From Acidocella aromatica (lineage in GTDB: Bacteria; Pseudomonadota; Alphaproteobacteria; Acetobacterales; Acetobacteraceae): DNA of 44,188 nt. Where the stretch lies: assembly GCF_014201825.1 (NCBI RefSeq), contig NZ_JACHFJ010000015.1, positions 1-44,188 of the forward strand, in the 5' to 3' direction. The notes beneath the pieces are model-generated. The model was not told the DNA's origin and searched no databases. It worked only from the letters and a program-made list of their open reading frames with translations. Positions 8,824 through 16,542 of the stretch are shown here, in pieces; the stretch's first letter is position 1; every line of letters begins with the position of its first letter. Made by a program: the position numbers and the translations under genes.

Positions 8824-8942
8824 AAACCAAACCCCGCGCTTGTGGCACGGGGCTGGGAAGCACGTAACGGGTTTCTCGGCTGACACCAGAAACCTAGTTT
8901 CTCCCAGCTCAAAGTACAAGCGCAATCTTGAAAGATTGCAAC

Positions 8943-9137
8943 ATGCATAAGCCCAAAAACTCCACCGCCACCCGCACCTTGCGCCGCGCCGCCGCGCATC
9001 TCACCAGCCGCAGCGAGTGGCTGCGCCGCCGCCGGGAGCCTGATCCGCGTTGCCGCGCGGTTCAACTGGCTGACGCCGCCGAATGCGAGCGCCTAGCAGC
9101 CACGTTGCTGGAGATGGTTGAAGGGGGCACGAAATGA
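8943..9137 (+). CDS. Small basic protein of the replication operon
   Basis: This 64-residue, arginine-rich protein (RTLRRAAAHLTSRSEWLRRRREPDPR) has a C-terminal amphipathic helix (ECERLAATLLEMVEGG). No family is recognised. The ATG at 8943 is preferred to a TTG at 8928. Its stop overlaps the Prim-Pol start (ATGA at 9134-9137), which supports it being a real, translationally coupled gene. The charge suggests nucleic-acid binding, but that is inference. Confidence 0.6.
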   Translation: MHKPKNSTATRTLRRAAAHLTSRSEWLRRRREPDPRCRAVQLADAAECERLAATLLEMVEGGTK

Positions 9138-9898
9138 CACCCCTACAGCACGCTCTTGAATGCGCCGCCCGTGGCTGGGCAGTTTACCCGGTGGCCCAAG
9201 ATAAAACGCCCCGCACGCCGAACGGCCACAAGGCCGCCAGCACCGATCCAGAGCGCATCCGCGCCATGCACGTCCAATTTGGCTTCGTGCTGGTCGGCAT
9301 CCGCACCGGGGAAACAAGCAACCTGGCAGTGCTCGACATCGACCGCCAGCACAATGGCCTTGAGTGGTGGCGCGACAATCGCCACCGCCTGCCCGCAACC
9401 CGCGCGCACCGCACGCGCAGCGGCGGGTTACACTTGTATTTCATCCACAAGCCGGGCCTACGGTGCAGTACAGCTCGCATTGCTCCTGGCATCGACGTGC
9501 GGGCCGAGGGAGGCTCAATTATCTACTGGCCCAGCGCTAGGCTAGAGGTGCTCTCTGACGCCCCTATAGCCGAGTGGCCGGAATGGCTCACGCCTGCCCC
9601 CAAACCCGCCGTAGCACCTTCCTGGCAGCCTCTGCACGTCACCCACGGGGACAAGGCGCGCAACTACGCCACCGCCGCCCTCCACAACGCTGTGCAGCGC
9701 GTTGCAGGCACCACAACCGGCAGTCGGAACGCGGCCTTAAACGCCGAGACCTTCAGCTTGGCGCGTTTCGTTCAATCTGGCTCGCTCTCACCCACTGAGA
9801 TTGCCGGGGCGATGGCTCACGCTGGCATTGCTGCCGGGCTGGAAGCCGCCGAGGTGCAGGCGACGATTGCCAGCGCACTGGGGAGTGCTGCCCGATGA
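9134..9898 (+). CDS. Bifunctional DNA primase/polymerase (Prim-Pol)
   Basis: This 254-residue protein has the archaeo-eukaryotic primase-type Prim-Pol domain in residues 1-155. LDID at 67-70 supplies the metal-binding acids. SGGLHLYF at 96-103 and GIDVRAEGGSIIYWPS at 119-134 complete the active site. The domain makes primers and extends them at plasmid, phage or satellite origins. The C-terminal 90 residues are helical and may contact the helicase-like partner. It overlaps the genes on both sides by four bases (ATGA), so it forms a coupled replication unit with the DUF3987 protein. Confidence 0.9.
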   Translation: MTPLQHALECAARGWAVYPVAQDKTPRTPNGHKAASTDPERIRAMHVQFGFVLVGIRTGETSNLAVLDIDRQHNGLEWWRDNRHRLPATRAHRTRSGGLHLYFIHKPGLRCSTARIAPGIDVRAEGGSIIYWPSARLEVLSDAPIAEWPEWLTPAPKPAVAPSWQPLHVTHGDKARNYATAALHNAVQRVAGTTTGSRNAALNAETFSLARFVQSGSLSPTEIAGAMAHAGIAAGLEAAEVQATIASALGSAAR

Positions 9899-11409
9899 GC
9901 GACACCGGCAAGATTCTCAAATTCGACCCCGCCACCATCGCCGCCAACGCCGTGGCCGCCGCATCGGCCCCGCCGGACGCCAAGCGCCCGCTGTACCGCG
10001 ACATTCCACCGGCTGCTGAATATCCTATCGAAGCCCTGGGCGGGCTGCGCGACGTGGCCGACGCCATCCACATGAAAACCCAAGCACCCTGGGCGATCTG
10101 TGCTCAATCGGTTCTTGCCGCCGCCGCGCTGGTCATCGCGCCGCATCGCGATGTTGAGCTGCTGAATGGCCGCAGCGCGTTGACGGTGTTGTGCCTGAGC
10201 ATCGCGGAATCTGGCGAGCGCAAATCCAGCGTGGATAACTTGGCTCTCGGCCCTGTTTTTACGAAGGAGGAACAACTGCGCGCCGATTACGAGGCCGAGG
10301 CGCGATACTTCGCCGCCGATCATCCCGCCTGGAAAGCAGCCATTGAGCAGGCCCGAAAGGCTGCCAAAAATGGCCGAGCCGCAGCGAGAAGCGCCATTGA
10401 GGCGGTTGGCGCGGAACCCAAGCCCCCAGCGCCGCCGATGTTGCTGATGAGTGACGCCACGCCTGAGGGCATTGTGCTCCAGCTTGCCGAATCCAGGCCA
10501 TGGGGTGGCGTGTTCAGTGCCGAGGGCGGTTTAATGCTGGGCGGGCATGGCATGTCTGACGAATCGAAAATCCGCACTGCTGGGCTGCTGAATGTGCTCT
10601 GGGATGGCGGCCCGATCCGCCGCCGCCGCGTGCTGACCGGCAATACCTTCCTGCCTGGCAGGCGGTGCTCGATGCACCTTATGGCGCAGCCTGGCGTTGC
10701 CGAAATCCTCACATGCGACCCCGCTTTTGCCGACATTGGCTTGATGGCGCGCATGTTGATTGTGGCCCCGGCAAGCACTGCGGGGACGCGGAAATATCGC
10801 GAGGCCCCGCGAGAGTGTGCCTTGGTTTTGGCCGACTACAAGGCCCGTCTAGCGCAGTTTCTCGACAGGCCGCATCGGATGCTCGACGGTTCCGGCGGGC
10901 TTGATCCCCAAGTGCTGACACTCACCGACGACGCCAAGGCCATGATGGTGGCCTTCCATGATGAAATCGAGCAGCGGCTTGCACCAGGCGGTGAGTTTTC
11001 CTCTATTCGCGGTTTCGCCAGCAAAATGGCGGAGCACTCTGGGCGGCTGGCTGCGGTGCTCGAGGCATACGGCGATCCCGAAGCGGTAGAGGTGGGGGCC
11101 GAGGCAATGGCAAACGGCATCGCCCTGGTGCAGCACTACGCCGCCGAGATGAAGCGCCTGGCGGACGGCGCAAGCATCGCCCCCGATCTGAAACTGGCCC
11201 GGCATCTCGTGGAGTGGTGGCAGACTGAGGGCAAGCCCAAACGCCATCTTGCCGAAATCTACCAGCGCGGGCCGAACCAGCTACGTGATGCAGCCACAGC
11301 CAAGCGGATCATCGCCATCTTGGAAGAGAGCGGATGGGTGACGCGGCTGCCGCCCAAGACGATGCTGGACGGTGCGCCGCGCCGCGATGCCTGGGAGTTA
11401 GCACCATGA
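9895..11409 (+). CDS. DUF3987 (YfjI-like) helicase-like replication protein
   Basis: This 504-residue protein of the DUF3987 family is usually found beside Prim-Pol genes in prophages and islands. YRDIPPAAEYPIEALGG near residue 40 is the family opening. SIAESGERKSSVDN near 103-116 stands in the Walker-A-like position. GIVLQLAESRPWGGVFSAEGG, around 190-210, and the RMLIVAPAS region, around 284, follow. The C-terminal part (HLAEIYQRGPNQLRDAATAKRIIAIL) looks like a winged helix. The family is thought to act as a DUF927/helicase-like ATPase in replication initiation, but biochemical evidence is thin. Coupled to Prim-Pol by ATGA overlap. Confidence 0.85.
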   Translation: MSDTGKILKFDPATIAANAVAAASAPPDAKRPLYRDIPPAAEYPIEALGGLRDVADAIHMKTQAPWAICAQSVLAAAALVIAPHRDVELLNGRSALTVLCLSIAESGERKSSVDNLALGPVFTKEEQLRADYEAEARYFAADHPAWKAAIEQARKAAKNGRAAARSAIEAVGAEPKPPAPPMLLMSDATPEGIVLQLAESRPWGGVFSAEGGLMLGGHGMSDESKIRTAGLLNVLWDGGPIRRRRVLTGNTFLPGRRCSMHLMAQPGVAEILTCDPAFADIGLMARMLIVAPASTAGTRKYREAPRECALVLADYKARLAQFLDRPHRMLDGSGGLDPQVLTLTDDAKAMMVAFHDEIEQRLAPGGEFSSIRGFASKMAEHSGRLAAVLEAYGDPEAVEVGAEAMANGIALVQHYAAEMKRLADGASIAPDLKLARHLVEWWQTEGKPKRHLAEIYQRGPNQLRDAATAKRIIAILEESGWVTRLPPKTMLDGAPRRDAWELAP

Positions 11410-11624
11410 GCGGCTTACTGAAATTCGACCCGTGGCAAGCAATCGGCAAACCGAACCCAAAGCGCGAGGCGGAGGAACGCCGCCTCGATGCTGAGCTTGA
11501 ACGAGCCGAGCGTCACGCGATCATGAACGAGCCGGAACTTCCACCACCTGGCAGCGAAGGCCGGAAGATCATCAACCTTGAACACGAACGTATGGTGCGC
11601 GGCCTGCTGACCATCGCCCGTTAG
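11406..11624 (+). CDS. Small unknown protein after the replication genes
   Basis: This 72-residue protein starts at the ATG overlapping the DUF3987 stop (ATGA). It opens MSGLLKFDPWQAIGKP, then has a charged helix (KREAEERRLDAELERAERHAIMNEP), then LPPPGSEGRKIINLEHERM. No family is recognised. The opening is reminiscent of the DUF3987 protein's own N-terminal LKFDP, which may be a shared short motif. Translational coupling argues it belongs to the replication operon. Confidence 0.65.
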   Translation: MSGLLKFDPWQAIGKPNPKREAEERRLDAELERAERHAIMNEPELPPPGSEGRKIINLEHERMVRGLLTIAR

Positions 11625-11726
11625 TCGGTCCGTGGGGCGCGGCACAATAAACACCGACAGCCCGCAGGCGGTTTTAACCTTTTCGCCGCCGTGGCGGGCA
11701 AATTCATTCACCTGAAAGGACTCCCT

Positions 11727-12170
11727 ATGTCTGAAAAAGCAGGGAAAAAGCAGGAGACCCGGTTTAAGCCGGGACAATCTGGCAACCCAGCGGGCAAGCC
11801 AAAAGGCACCCGCAACGCCGCCTTGATGGCCCTAGAGCAGATAGGTCAGGCCGACGCCGAGGGCATCCTGCGCGCCGTCATCACCGCCGCTAAAACCGGC
11901 GACATGCAGGCCGCGAAGATCATCATGGATCGTCTCTGGCCAGTGCGGCGGGGCGTGCCGGTGATGATCGACTTGCCCAAAATCAAAACCGCATCGGACG
12001 TCATCGAGGCCACGGCGCAAATCATTGAAGCTACCGCACGGGGCGAGATCACCACCGACGAAGCCGCCGCCCTTGCCGGGCTGGTGGAAGGCCAGCGCAA
12101 GGCAATCGAGACCCACGAATTAGAGCAGCGCATCGCGGCGCTGGAGGAAAGGAGCAAGCAAAATGGCTAA
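11727..12170 (+). CDS. DUF5681 domain protein
   Basis: This 147-residue protein carries the DUF5681 signature TRFKPGQSGNPAGKPKGTRN at residues 12-31, then an alanine-rich helical region (QADAEGILRAVITAAKTGDMQAAKIIMDRLWP). It ends in a coiled coil (HELEQRIAALEER). The ATG at 11727 is chosen over an upstream start because AAAGGA precedes it. The family is common in phages, often near terminase genes, and in islands. Its function is not established. Here no terminase is present, which makes it interesting as a possible link to helper packaging. Its end overlaps the next gene by eight bases. Confidence 0.8.
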   Translation: MSEKAGKKQETRFKPGQSGNPAGKPKGTRNAALMALEQIGQADAEGILRAVITAAKTGDMQAAKIIMDRLWPVRRGVPVMIDLPKIKTASDVIEATAQIIEATARGEITTDEAAALAGLVEGQRKAIETHELEQRIAALEERSKQNG

Positions 12171-12375
12171 AATCAAAGACCGGCTGACCAGGCTGGAAGC
12201 CAAGACCCCTGCGCCGGAAAAGGCCATTCAAATCTGCCGCGTCATCGTTGAACGTGGCGAGAACGGAGAACTGCGCGAAGTTGGGCGGATGTACCGCCAA
12301 TCGGATGGCAGCCTAGGCCCGATGATCCCAACTCCACGCAATGGAGAAAAGACAGAGCGTGACAAAACCCTTTGA
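12163..12375 (+). CDS. Small unknown protein coupled to the DUF5681 gene
   Basis: This 70-residue protein reads MAKIKDRLTRLEAKTPAPEK, then a short beta-like stretch (AIQICRVIVERGENGELREVGRMYRQSDGS). The start overlaps the upstream gene by eight bases, with GGAG in the upstream gene's last codons serving as ribosome site. No family is recognised. The N-terminal helix and small beta unit are compatible with an oligomerising accessory protein. It is followed by a 70-bp gap containing a palindrome. Confidence 0.6.
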   Translation: MAKIKDRLTRLEAKTPAPEKAIQICRVIVERGENGELREVGRMYRQSDGSLGPMIPTPRNGEKTERDKTL

Positions 12376-12405
12376 GTAGAAAACGAAGTAGAAATGGCCG
12401 GGCAA

Positions 12406-12429
12406 AATGTGGTAATATACTACCACATT
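12406..12429. promoter_or_regulatory. Perfect palindrome, likely operator
   Basis: AATGTGGTA, six bases ATATAC, then TACCACATT form an exact inverted repeat with 9-bp arms. It lies between 12375 and the ATG at 12446, immediately ahead of the ribosome site AGGGGAA. There is no T-run, so a terminator is unlikely. Spacing and symmetry fit a dimeric repressor site controlling the last two genes of the element. Confidence 0.6.
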
Positions 12430-12445
12430 GTTAGGGGAACCTCAT

Positions 12446-12667
12446 ATGAATCTGAAAGCCGAAGTTGCGCGACGCCTAGCTGAAATGCGCGAGCGCGAGC
12501 GCTATGTTGAGAGCCTCGCCTCGCTGGGCATTGCCGCCGATAGCGCCATCAATCTTGCCGGGTTGAAGGCGTTGCACACCCAGGCAACCGGCCAAGGTGC
12601 AGCGGCAGCCAAAGCATCAAGCAGCGTCTCCAGGCACTACGGCGTGCCCGCGCCAAGGAAGCTCTGA
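12446..12667 (+). CDS. Small helical protein following the palindrome
   Basis: This 73-residue protein opens MNLKAEVARRLAEMRERERYVESLASLGIAADSAINLAGL. A charged helix is followed by a second short helix, and the Ala/Ser-rich tail ends RHYGVPAPRKL. The ATG at 12446 is preceded by AGGGGAAC; a TTG at 12428 inside the palindrome is unlikely. Its stop overlaps the next gene's start (TGATG). No family is recognised. Its placement directly after an operator-like palindrome suggests separate regulation from the replication operon. Confidence 0.6.
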   Translation: MNLKAEVARRLAEMRERERYVESLASLGIAADSAINLAGLKALHTQATGQGAAAAKASSSVSRHYGVPAPRKL

Positions 12668-13362
12668 TGACCCCGGAGCGCGAGAAACTAGCCGCCGCCA
12701 TCGCGGCCTTGAAGCAGGCTGAGCAGGAAAAAACCGCACTGGCCTCCCTCTCCTCAAATTCATGGGAGCCAATTTCCTCCGCCGAGCGCCGAGTTGAAGC
12801 TGCCGAAAAAGCTCTCTCGGAGGCGCAGGAATTGGCTGTGGCCGACATGGTGGCCGCGAGGCTTGGCCGGGAGGTTCCGAAGCGTTCCACCCGCCAGGAG
12901 TTGCAAGCCGAACTGGACACCGCCCGCGCCGATCTGGACGCTGCCCGCGCTGCACGGGGCGAGTTGAAGCGCCAAGCTCAGGATGCCGAGAAGGCTCTGG
13001 GCTGGTGCCAGAGCAGCTTGAACAGCGCCCTATCGGCAGTAATCGAGGCTTCTCCCGAAGTCTCTAAGCTGCTGGGCGAGATCAAGGCCCTGGAGGCCGA
13101 ACTCATTCAGCGATACGAAGCCCTGGCCGCCATCGGAATCAGTGGCCCCTATTCTCGCGCGAAGCGTGAAGCGCAGCTCCAGCCGCCCGCCCGAACTGTT
13201 CCCGGCCTTCCCGATTGGCATTTGCTATTCCACGGCCCGCGCGGCGACTTGGCGGCAAGTTGGGCGGTGGCGGTGGATAAGTTGCGGACCGATGCAAACG
13301 CGCCACTACCGGGCAGCACTACCGGGGAAGGCCAGCGCCCGAAGCGGAAGCTGTTCGGGTAG
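12667..13362 (+). CDS. Coiled-coil protein, end of the element operon
   Basis: In this 231-residue protein, residues 1-165 are almost entirely heptad-like (EKLAAAIAALKQAEQEK, RRVEAAEKALSEAQELA, RQELQAELDTARADLDAARAA). The C-terminal 60 residues are Pro/Gly/Trp-containing and end RPKRKLFG. It has no membrane segment or signal peptide. The start overlaps the upstream stop by one base. No family is recognised; scaffold or accessory roles are possible. It is followed by two hairpin terminators. Confidence 0.65.
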   Translation: MTPEREKLAAAIAALKQAEQEKTALASLSSNSWEPISSAERRVEAAEKALSEAQELAVADMVAARLGREVPKRSTRQELQAELDTARADLDAARAARGELKRQAQDAEKALGWCQSSLNSALSAVIEASPEVSKLLGEIKALEAELIQRYEALAAIGISGPYSRAKREAQLQPPARTVPGLPDWHLLFHGPRGDLAASWAVAVDKLRTDANAPLPGSTTGEGQRPKRKLFG

Positions 13363-13457
13363 AAACCGCCTAGCGGGGTTTTTGGTTCCCTCCACCCGCA
13401 GGCGAGCAGGAGGGCGGCGGACTCCACTACGCCGCCCTCCACGCAATTCCAAACCAG

Positions 13458-13483
13458 CCCCGGACATAGCGCCGGGGTTTTTT
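13458..13483 (+). terminator. Rho-independent terminator of the element operon
   Basis: CCCCGG, loop ACATAGCG, CCGGGG, then six T. It lies about 95 bases after the coiled-coil gene. A weaker hairpin with a T-run (AACCGCCTAGCGGGGTTTTT) sits at 13365-13384, directly after the stop codon. Together they close the plus-strand operon. Confidence 0.8.
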
Positions 13484-13506
13484 GTTACCTGGGGGGGTGG
13501 CGCGGT

Positions 13507-13538
13507 TTAGCAACTTTAGCAGGATTAGCAGGGGTACA
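13507..13538 (-). repeat. Triple TGCTAA block, right inverted copy
   Basis: On the minus strand this reads TGTACCCC, then TGCTAA three times at 9-bp intervals (13530-13525, 13521-13516, 13512-13507). The order and flank are those of the left block at 6524-6555. Two of the three spacers differ (TCC and AGT against AGT and ACT). It lies about 230 bp inside attR and beyond the operon terminator, so it is not part of a gene. That favours a recombination or replication site. Confidence 0.7.
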
Positions 13539-13770
13539 CCCTCAAATCTGTAAAATGCGGTCCAGGGACAAAAGGGCTATCTCTCATGCACGCGCGCGTG
13601 AAAAACAAGGAAAAAAGGTCAGTATTACTTACTTATTTATATTGGCATGATACAGCCTGCCATACGCCCTGATCCGCCAACGTGCGGCAACTGAGTGTAT
13701 CCAGATAGGTGTTACCATAAATTTGGGCAGTTTTGATTGTTGCTGTATTTTGCTGCAACACTTCAAAGTG
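13539..13770. other. Non-coding right end of the element
   Basis: No gene was seen. It contains a 12-bp palindrome CACGCGCGCGTG at 13589-13600 and a T/A-rich tract (TTACTTACTTATTTATATT) at 13627-13645. The position between the right triple-motif block and attR makes it a plausible place for an origin or for excision-factor binding, but no iterons beyond the triple block were found. Confidence 0.4.
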
Positions 13771-13786
13771 CGTGGCGGAGGAGATG
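13771..13786. repeat. attR: 16-bp repeat within the tRNA-Ser 3' end
   Basis: CGTGGCGGAGGAGATG is identical to 6330-6345. It covers the CCA end and acceptor stem of tRNA-Ser, so the tRNA gene stays intact on the right side of the element. Confidence 0.88.
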
Positions 13787-13865
13787 GGATTCGAACCCAC
13801 GATACGCCTTGACAGCGTATAACGGTTTAGCAAACCGCCGCCTTCAGCCTCTCGGCCACCCCTCC
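13773..13865 (-). tRNA. tRNA-Ser (anticodon GCU)
   Basis: The minus strand gives acceptor GGAGGGG paired with CTCCTCC (one G-T pair), discriminator G and encoded CCA. The D-arm is TGGCCGAGAGGCTGAAGGC. The anticodon stem-loop CGGTTTGCTAAACCG carries GCT at 13831-13829. A long variable arm TACGCTGTCAAGGCGTA and the T-loop GGGTTCGAATCCC complete the gene. The long variable arm and the anticodon identify it as serine, AGC/AGU codons. It is the integration target of the element to its left. Confidence 0.97.
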
Positions 13866-14124
13866 GTACACGGCCAGGGCAAGCATAAATTGCTACGCCC
13901 TGCGTGCCACCTTCATAATCGGCAGCAGCGGGAAGGTAAAGCCTCCCTGGCGCGCAATCCGCCACAAACAACCAAGTATCTGAATTTATTTGTTTTACTT
14001 TCCGCTGCATGGATTGCTTTGCTGCATTGCAAAATTTTTCTTGCACTGCAACATAAATTGGCATATACAAATAAATACAGGGTGAGTTTCTCCCCTGTTT
14101 CTTGGACGTTTCCTCCCTAAACTT

Positions 14125-14154
14125 GGCGGCGCTGTATTAGCGCCGCCTTTTTTT
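14125..14154 (+). terminator. Strong hairpin with T-run
   Basis: GGCGGCGCT, loop GTATT, AGCGCCGCC, then seven T on the plus strand. The T-run side faces the end of the minus-strand amidohydrolase gene. No plus-strand gene is seen to end here, so the transcript it terminates is unknown. The 260 bases between tRNA-Ser and this hairpin contain no supported gene and should hold the tRNA promoter. Confidence 0.7.
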
Positions 14155-15028
14155 ATTCGGCCGCCGCGCAATAGCCCGGGCCAGCGCCCCCCCATAGGCG
14201 CATGGCATCGGCCATATCCCGCAGAAAACCGCTCAAACGCTCCTGCACCAGGGCAAAGCGTGCGTTCCGGGCGAATTGCCGCTCATGCATGTACAGCCCG
14301 CGCGCTACCTCGAGCTGCACCACCTGCACGCCCTCGCGCGGGCGGCCGTAATGGCGGGTGATGAAGCCCCCGGCATAGGGGTCGTTGCGGCGCACGGAAA
14401 ATCCGTATCCGGTGAGCAAGGACTCGATATACGCGGTCCAAGCCGGGGTACAGCTTGTGCCATGGCCGTCGCCCAGCACAATATCGGGCCGGTTTGCGTT
14501 CCGTCCCGGCGGGGTCGGCATGGAATGGCAATCCAGCACCAAACAATGTCCGAATTCAGCCTGGGTTTCCTCAATCAGCCCGGCCAGCGCCTCGTGGAAG
14601 GGCTGCCAGCACGTGCGCACGCGCGCCTCGGCGTCGGCGAAGCTCAGCTTGCGGGCGTAAATCGGCTCGCCTGTGCCAACGATCCGCGCGATCGTCCCCA
14701 ACCCCGCCGCCACGCGCGAGCTGTGGCGGTTCACGTAGTCGGGCAGTTCGTCCGCGAACATGCTGGGGTCCAGCTCCCAGGGCTCGCGGTTGGCATCGCA
14801 CCAGGCGCGCGGGAATTCCGCCGCCAGCAGCGGCACCCCCAGCGCGGGGGCTCCGCCGAACAGCTCCTCCACGTAACTATCCTCGGAACGGCGGATGGCC
14901 TGTGCGTCGAGCCGCGCCTGGGCAAGGAATTCCACGCCGTAATACCGCCCCGAATGCGGCGAGGTGAGCACCAGAGCGGCACTCTGGCATTGGGGACGCA
15001 GCAGGGTGAAGGGCGATAAATCTCTCAT
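14153..15028 (-). CDS. N-formylglutamate amidohydrolase family protein
   Basis: This 291-residue protein hydrolyses, in the characterised family, N-formylglutamate to glutamate and formate (HutG type). SPHSGRYY near residue 24, LPDYVNRHSSR near 94, LVLDCHSMP near 162, RPDIVLGDGHGTS near 178 and GGFITRHYGRP near 220 are the conserved zinc-hydrolase blocks. No hut genes are nearby, so a histidine-degradation role is not supported by context. It lies 52 bp after the Wzx-like gene on the same strand and may be its co-transcribed tail. Related N-acyl amino acids are possible substrates. Confidence 0.85.
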   Translation of the reverse strand: MRDLSPFTLLRPQCQSAALVLTSPHSGRYYGVEFLAQARLDAQAIRRSEDSYVEELFGGAPALGVPLLAAEFPRAWCDANREPWELDPSMFADELPDYVNRHSSRVAAGLGTIARIVGTGEPIYARKLSFADAEARVRTCWQPFHEALAGLIEETQAEFGHCLVLDCHSMPTPPGRNANRPDIVLGDGHGTSCTPAWTAYIESLLTGYGFSVRRNDPYAGGFITRHYGRPREGVQVVQLEVARGLYMHERQFARNARFALVQERLSGFLRDMADAMRLWGGAGPGYCAAAE

Positions 15029-15080
15029 GGCGCGGTTTCATTCAACCAGCACGGGGCGCCAGGGGCAAGCAAATTGCCCG

Positions 15081-16532
15081 TCATCCCCCTCCCGCGCCGA
15101 GCAGGGCCCCATGCAGCCGCCGCGCCATCTCCCACATGCGGCGCGGCGCCAAAGCCAACACCAGCAGGGCGAACACGCCCCCCGAAACCGCGGCCCCCAC
15201 GCCAAGCTGCGCCAGCAGGTTCTGGCCAGGGAACACCAACAGCGCCGCCCAGGCCGCCAGTCTTGCCATGGCCAACGCCACGCAGGGCAGGATCAGCAGC
15301 CGCAACACCGGCCCCACCGCCCCCTCCAGCCCCTGGCGCATGGCCAGCGCGAACAGCCCCACTCCCAGCACCCCACGCGCCGTTAACGCCCAGGCCAGTG
15401 CCAGCAGCCCATAAGGTGCCGCGAACCATGCCGCCACGGCAATGGTGACGGCGTTGACTAAGGCATAGCGCGAAACCAGCCGCGTGCGCCCTGCACTGGT
15501 GAGCATCGGGTTGACCACGCTGTATAAGGCGGCCGCCGGGGCCGTCAGGGTCAGCACGGCGAATACCGGCACCGCCGCCTCCCAACGCGCCCCGAACATT
15601 AGCAGCACGATGGGCCTCGCCGCCGCCCCGCACACGGCACTGACGAAAAAGATGACCATGGAGAGCAGGTCGAGCATCTGCCGCGTGGTCTCGAAGCGCC
15701 GGGCGGGATCGTGCCGTACCGCCACCAGCACCGGCATGAACACGTTCCGCGCGGGCATGAAGGCAACCTCCTGCAGCACCTCGAACAAGCGCTGGGCGAT
15801 GCGGAACTCGCCAAGGACGGCCACCGGCATGCGCAAGCCCGCCAGCATCACATAGCCCGTGACGGCGATGTAATCGACCAGCCCCGCCTGCATCAGCGGA
15901 AAAGAGAAGCGGAAGCCCTCGCGCAGCACAGGCCAGGAGGGCGGACGTGGCGGCACCCAGCGCGCGGCAACAGACGCCACCACGGCATAAAGCACCCCCC
16001 CCGCCATGCGCTGCGCAACGAGCGCCGCCACCCCATGCCCGGCAAAGGCGCAGGGCAGCGCCACCGCCCCACCGGCAACCGTGCTGCCCAACGAGATCAG
16101 GCCTACCGCGCGGAAGCGGAATTGCGTGGCCAGCCGCGCCGAGGGCACGACGAGAAACGCCGTCAGCACCACATTCAGCCCCATGATGCGCAACACAGGG
16201 GCCAGCACGGGCTGGCCGTACAGCGCGGCAAATCCCGGCGCGAGCGTAAAGAGCAGCGCCATGAACAGCAGCGAGGCGAGGAACTGGCTCCAGAACGCCG
16301 CCGCCTCCACGTTCATGTCGCCCGGGCTGGCCTGCACCTGCTCCCCCGCCCCGCTATTGGCGACAAGCCTTGCGAGATCGGAAATCGCGGAGGCAATGGC
16401 GATGAGCCCCACCACCGAGGCCGGCACCACCCGCAGCAGCAACCCAAGGACAATGAAGCCAACCCCACGCTCGGCCAGCACAGTGGCAAAGCCCCACGCC
16501 GCCCCGCGCACAGCTCCCCGAGCCAACGTCAT
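15081..16532 (-). CDS. Wzx-like polysaccharide flippase
   Basis: This 483-residue protein has about twelve to fourteen hydrophobic segments and no signal peptide. The opening RGAVRGAAWGFATVLAERGVGFIVLGLLLR and the early SGAGEQVQ loop are typical of the polysaccharide transport branch of the MOP superfamily, which flips undecaprenyl-linked glycans across the inner membrane. The ATG at 16532 has GAGGA about seven bases upstream. It begins ten bases after the ArsB-like gene. No polymerase or ligase is adjacent, though uppP, which recycles the same lipid carrier, lies 2.5 kb away. The cargo is unknown. Confidence 0.82.
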   Translation of the reverse strand: MTLARGAVRGAAWGFATVLAERGVGFIVLGLLLRVVPASVVGLIAIASAISDLARLVANSGAGEQVQASPGDMNVEAAAFWSQFLASLLFMALLFTLAPGFAALYGQPVLAPVLRIMGLNVVLTAFLVVPSARLATQFRFRAVGLISLGSTVAGGAVALPCAFAGHGVAALVAQRMAGGVLYAVVASVAARWVPPRPPSWPVLREGFRFSFPLMQAGLVDYIAVTGYVMLAGLRMPVAVLGEFRIAQRLFEVLQEVAFMPARNVFMPVLVAVRHDPARRFETTRQMLDLLSMVIFFVSAVCGAAARPIVLLMFGARWEAAVPVFAVLTLTAPAAALYSVVNPMLTSAGRTRLVSRYALVNAVTIAVAAWFAAPYGLLALAWALTARGVLGVGLFALAMRQGLEGAVGPVLRLLILPCVALAMARLAAWAALLVFPGQNLLAQLGVGAAVSGGVFALLVLALAPRRMWEMARRLHGALLGAGGG

Positions 16533-16542
16533 GCGGCGATCC

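Larger units (their letters stand above)
6330..13786. mobile_element. Integrated element in tRNA-Ser(GCU), satellite/IME type
   Basis: The element is bounded by a 16-bp direct repeat, CGTGGCGGAGGAGATG, at 6330-6345 and 13771-13786. The right copy is the 3' end (acceptor, CCA and one flanking base pair) of an intact tRNA-Ser. Between them lie an integrase, an unknown 225-residue protein, an AlpA-like regulator, Prim-Pol and DUF3987 replication proteins, a DUF5681 protein and small unknown genes, all on the plus strand. No structural phage, relaxase or type IV secretion gene is present. The gene set fits a replicating satellite or mobilisable element that borrows packaging or transfer from a helper; that is inference. 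Confidence 0.88.
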
